DNA of 64,000 nucleotides, taken from CBDHGY01 sp965263325 (GTDB lineage: Bacteria; Pseudomonadota; Alphaproteobacteria; Caulobacterales; Hyphomonadaceae). The translations under genes and the position numbers were made by a program. Positions 61,032 to 64,000 of the stretch are shown here, in pieces; position 1 is the stretch's first letter, and each line of letters starts with the position of its first letter. Where the stretch lies: the NCBI GenBank assembly GCA_965263325.1, contig CBDHGY010000002.1, positions 62,001 to 126,000 on the forward strand. The letters are read 5' to 3'. The notes below the pieces were generated by a model. It was given only the letters and a program-made list of their open reading frames with translations, ran no database searches and had not been told where the DNA came from.

Positions 61032-61446
61032 GGAGGTCGAGCTCCCCGTTAAGATAGACCGTTTGGTCGCCATTGTTGATCTGAGTTGAGTCGATAATCA
61101 CGGTATTGAATGAACCGTTTGTTACGACGTTAAGTTGGTTGCCGACGGCAGAACCAGTTCCGAGCATACCGCTTGCTCCGCCGGTTTGACCCCAACCTGT
61201 GTGAAGTCCGCCGGAAAGCGTTGATGTGTCGTTAATGATCCGTCCGTTGACGATGACGCGATTGCCTGCGCTATCGCGTGTGCGAGCATCAAAAGGTTGG
61301 CTTTCTTCGCCATAAGCAAAGCCATAAGGCCGCTCGAATTCAGCGAGGTAACCAGCCTCTTGTGCATTTGCTGCTGGAGCAGCCATGAGGCCGGTGAGCA
61401 ATATTGCTCCGACGGTCCCAATCTTAGATGCTGTGTTCATGTTCAT
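61024..61446 (-). CDS. hfaA: Holdfast anchor protein HfaA
   Basis: A 140-residue secreted protein with signal peptide (1-28, ending ANA). The Asn/Gly/Thr-rich end has curlin-like features (GSFNTVIIDSTQINNGDQTV). In Caulobacter HfaA is a small surface protein that forms multimers and needs HfaB and HfaD. It is the first gene of the operon, with GGGGATC ahead of the start. Met codons at 61446 and 61440 are both possible. A near-perfect sigma-54 promoter ends about 40 bases upstream. Confidence 0.88.
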   Translation of the reverse strand: MNMNTASKIGTVGAILLTGLMAAPAANAQEAGYLAEFERPYGFAYGEESQPFDARTRDSAGNRVIVNGRIINDTSTLSGGLHTGWGQTGGASGMLGTGSAVGNQLNVVTNGSFNTVIIDSTQINNGDQTVYLNGELDLHD

Positions 61447-61484
61447 TGCCGATCCCCGTTTGGGTTTGTGGTTCGGGGGCCAAG

Positions 61485-61502
61485 TTGCAATGGGTGTGCC
61501 AA
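61485..61502 (-). promoter_or_regulatory. Sigma-54 (RpoN) promoter of hfaABD
   Basis: On the minus strand TTGGCAC (61502-61496) and TTGCAA (61490-61485) give GG-N10-GC, matching the -24/-12 consensus TGGCAC-N5-TTGC exactly. Initiation near 61474 would leave about 28 bases to hfaA. An upstream enhancer site was not identified. The rest of 61447-61722 also holds the promoter of the divergent CBS gene. Confidence 0.75.
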
Positions 61503-61722
61503 TTCTCCTGCCACCGTCTTAGTATCTCCGCATATTCGCTTCTTTGGAGAGCTTGGAATCGGAGCAGTGACAGCAGATTCGCGTAATAGGAGTACTCAGT
61601 GCTGCCTCGGTGCGGGAAGGATTTTGAGTGCCGGCGCGGCGCCCTCTAGATTGGGGCTTTCTTACACGTGCCTCTAAAATCTGTTACACTATCAACAAAA
61701 TAGATTATGGGAGGACATAGGT

Positions 61723-62157
61723 TTGATCAAAATAGAACAAGTTCTTAACGACAAAGGTCATGAGGTCGCGACTTTAATATCAACGAAAAGTCTGGCCGAA
61801 GCAGCTGAAGTCCTTGATAAAAAGAGGATTGGTGCCGTCGTGATTCTCACCGCGGGCGGAGAGATTTGCGGAGTATTATCTGAGAGAGATATTGTTCGCC
61901 AGGTCGCCCGCGGTGGGGGAGAGGCGCTCAATATGCCGGTTTCGGACGCCATGACCAGAGCGGTTATTACGGCAGAACCTCAAGAAACACTCGAAGAAGG
62001 GCTTACGCGCATGACCGATCGGCGAATCCGCCATTTGCCGATTGTACGAGACGGCCAGCTGTCAGGCCTTGTTTCTATTGGGGATTTGGTAAAGTGGAAG
62101 ATTGCTGAGACCGAGGCTGAGGCTGAAGCGATGAAAAACTACATCGCCTCCGGATAG
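61723..62157 (+). CDS. Tandem CBS-domain protein
   Basis: A 144-residue protein made of two CBS motifs (about 8-60 and 72-128), with GVLSERDIVRQVA and GLVSIGDLVKWKI as the typical loop-helix ends. Such stand-alone pairs bind adenosyl nucleotides and regulate unknown partners. The start is TTG at 61723, with GGGAGG eight bases ahead. Divergent from hfaA; a functional link is not shown. Confidence 0.88.
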   Translation: MIKIEQVLNDKGHEVATLISTKSLAEAAEVLDKKRIGAVVILTAGGEICGVLSERDIVRQVARGGGEALNMPVSDAMTRAVITAEPQETLEEGLTRMTDRRIRHLPIVRDGQLSGLVSIGDLVKWKIAETEAEAEAMKNYIASG

Positions 62158-62357
62158 TTTGGGCTGTGGATTAATCGCTTTTTTTGCGAAAAACTTCTTG
62201 CAGACCACCCCGAAGTTCATTTATATATGCGGCTCTTTCGGAAACGCCTGGTAGTTAACGGGCCGATATGATCGGTTCGTGACGAGGTCTTTTGCGGCAA
62301 AAATCGAAGTTAGATGAGTTTTCTGACACTTTTCGATGTTTTTCGCAGAAAAAGGTG

Positions 62358-62386
62358 TTGACGGCGGAAAATGGTGGGCATATACC
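62358..62386 (+). promoter_or_regulatory. rrn operon promoter
   Basis: TTGACG (62358-62363) and TATACC (62381-62386) are 17 bases apart, with initiation expected near 62393, about 300 bases before the 16S gene. Sequence upstream (62158-62357) shows no gene and may hold UP or further promoter elements. Confidence 0.75.
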
Positions 62387-62698
62387 CCGCCGCTCCGCCG
62401 CAGAGAACGTGAAGTTCGAAGCGGCGAAAATTTTGGCCCAAAACATCGGGCCGCGCTGTTTGACATTGTAGGATATTGGAAGAGAAACGCAGGCGGCGTG
62501 ATCGCTCGCGGGCATTCGTGCCCACAACGATGATGACGTATGCGTTTCAAGGAAATTCCTTTTCATAATTACATCTGGCTTCGGCCAGGTGAGTTTGTGA
62601 CAAAGGGTTTCCCGTCAAAACGCAAATTAATTGCTTTAAAGCAGTAGTTTGAAAAATCTCCCTTATTCCAGGGAGACGAACATACGTCAGATCTTACT
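62387..62698 (+). other. rrn leader with boxA-like antiterminator and stem-loops
   Basis: The leader has GCTGTTTGACA at 62455-62465, close to the boxA form used in alphaproteobacterial rrn antitermination. Stems follow at 62510-62523 (GGGCA-TTCG-TGCCC), 62549-62561 (AAGGAAATTCCTT) and 62575-62588 (CTGGC-TTCG-GCCAG). Only spurious short ORFs lie here. Confidence 0.6.

Positions 62699-64000
<1,302 letters not shown>

Noticed and set aside
62221..62566. Several ORFs of 65-109 codons around the rrn promoter
   Set aside because: They lie over the promoter and rRNA leader, are Arg/Ser-rich without pattern, and overlap each other on both strands.

Overview
The window looks like chromosomal DNA of a stalked or budding, holdfast-making alphaproteobacterium of the order Caulobacterales, most likely in the Hyphomonadaceae/Maricaulaceae group. 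Three things point there: a complete hfaA-hfaB-hfaD holdfast-anchor operon, several gene neighbourhoods typical of Alphaproteobacteria (HAD hydrolase-MaoC-ribF-ileS-lspA; murA-DUF2948-hisD-UPF0262; xseA with DUF2093), and an alphaproteobacterial 16S rRNA gene that runs off the right edge. The genus cannot be fixed from this text alone. No IS element, tRNA, CRISPR array or phage was seen.

Layout. 1-10.8 kb: the end of a degenerate EAL (TipF-like) gene, pckA, a patatin/beta-barrel type Vd autotransporter, then the HAD-MaoC-ribF-ileS-lspA run. 10.8-21 kb: a DUF3035 lipoprotein, mutL, a GIY-YIG protein, rnhB, a quinone reductase, an M23 peptidase-DUF2093-membrane protein-xseA operon and an extended SDR. 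21-31 kb: purD, secreted and OmpA-like envelope proteins, a Clp-fold periplasmic protein, a cytochrome P450-crotonase-DUF2855 operon and a pseudouridine synthase. 31-45 kb is the accessory section: a secreted protein of unknown role, fragments of a second chaperone-usher locus, an intact chaperone-usher pilus operon (pilin-chaperone-usher-tip), and a divergent pair of paralogous regulators that join a PAS-like domain, a LuxR-type HTH and an alpha/beta-hydrolase fold lacking its nucleophile serine. uvrD and an RTX C-terminal fragment follow. 45-57 kb: a DUF3833 lipoprotein, a structured non-coding region, an old yellow enzyme, rsmD, the murA-hisD block, two SDRs around a 670-residue membrane-anchored protein, infA and maf. 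57-64 kb: a membrane GGDEF protein, hfaABD behind a near-perfect sigma-54 promoter, a CBS protein, and the rrn promoter, leader and 16S gene.

The window carries much surface-attachment machinery: holdfast anchor, chaperone-usher pilus, type Vd autotransporter, plus two c-di-GMP-type proteins (a GGDEF protein beside hfa and a degenerate EAL protein at the left edge). The best candidates for something undescribed are the regulator pair beside the pilus operon, with its hairpin-rich pilin leader, and the multi-hairpin RNA region at about 45.73-45.97 kb.
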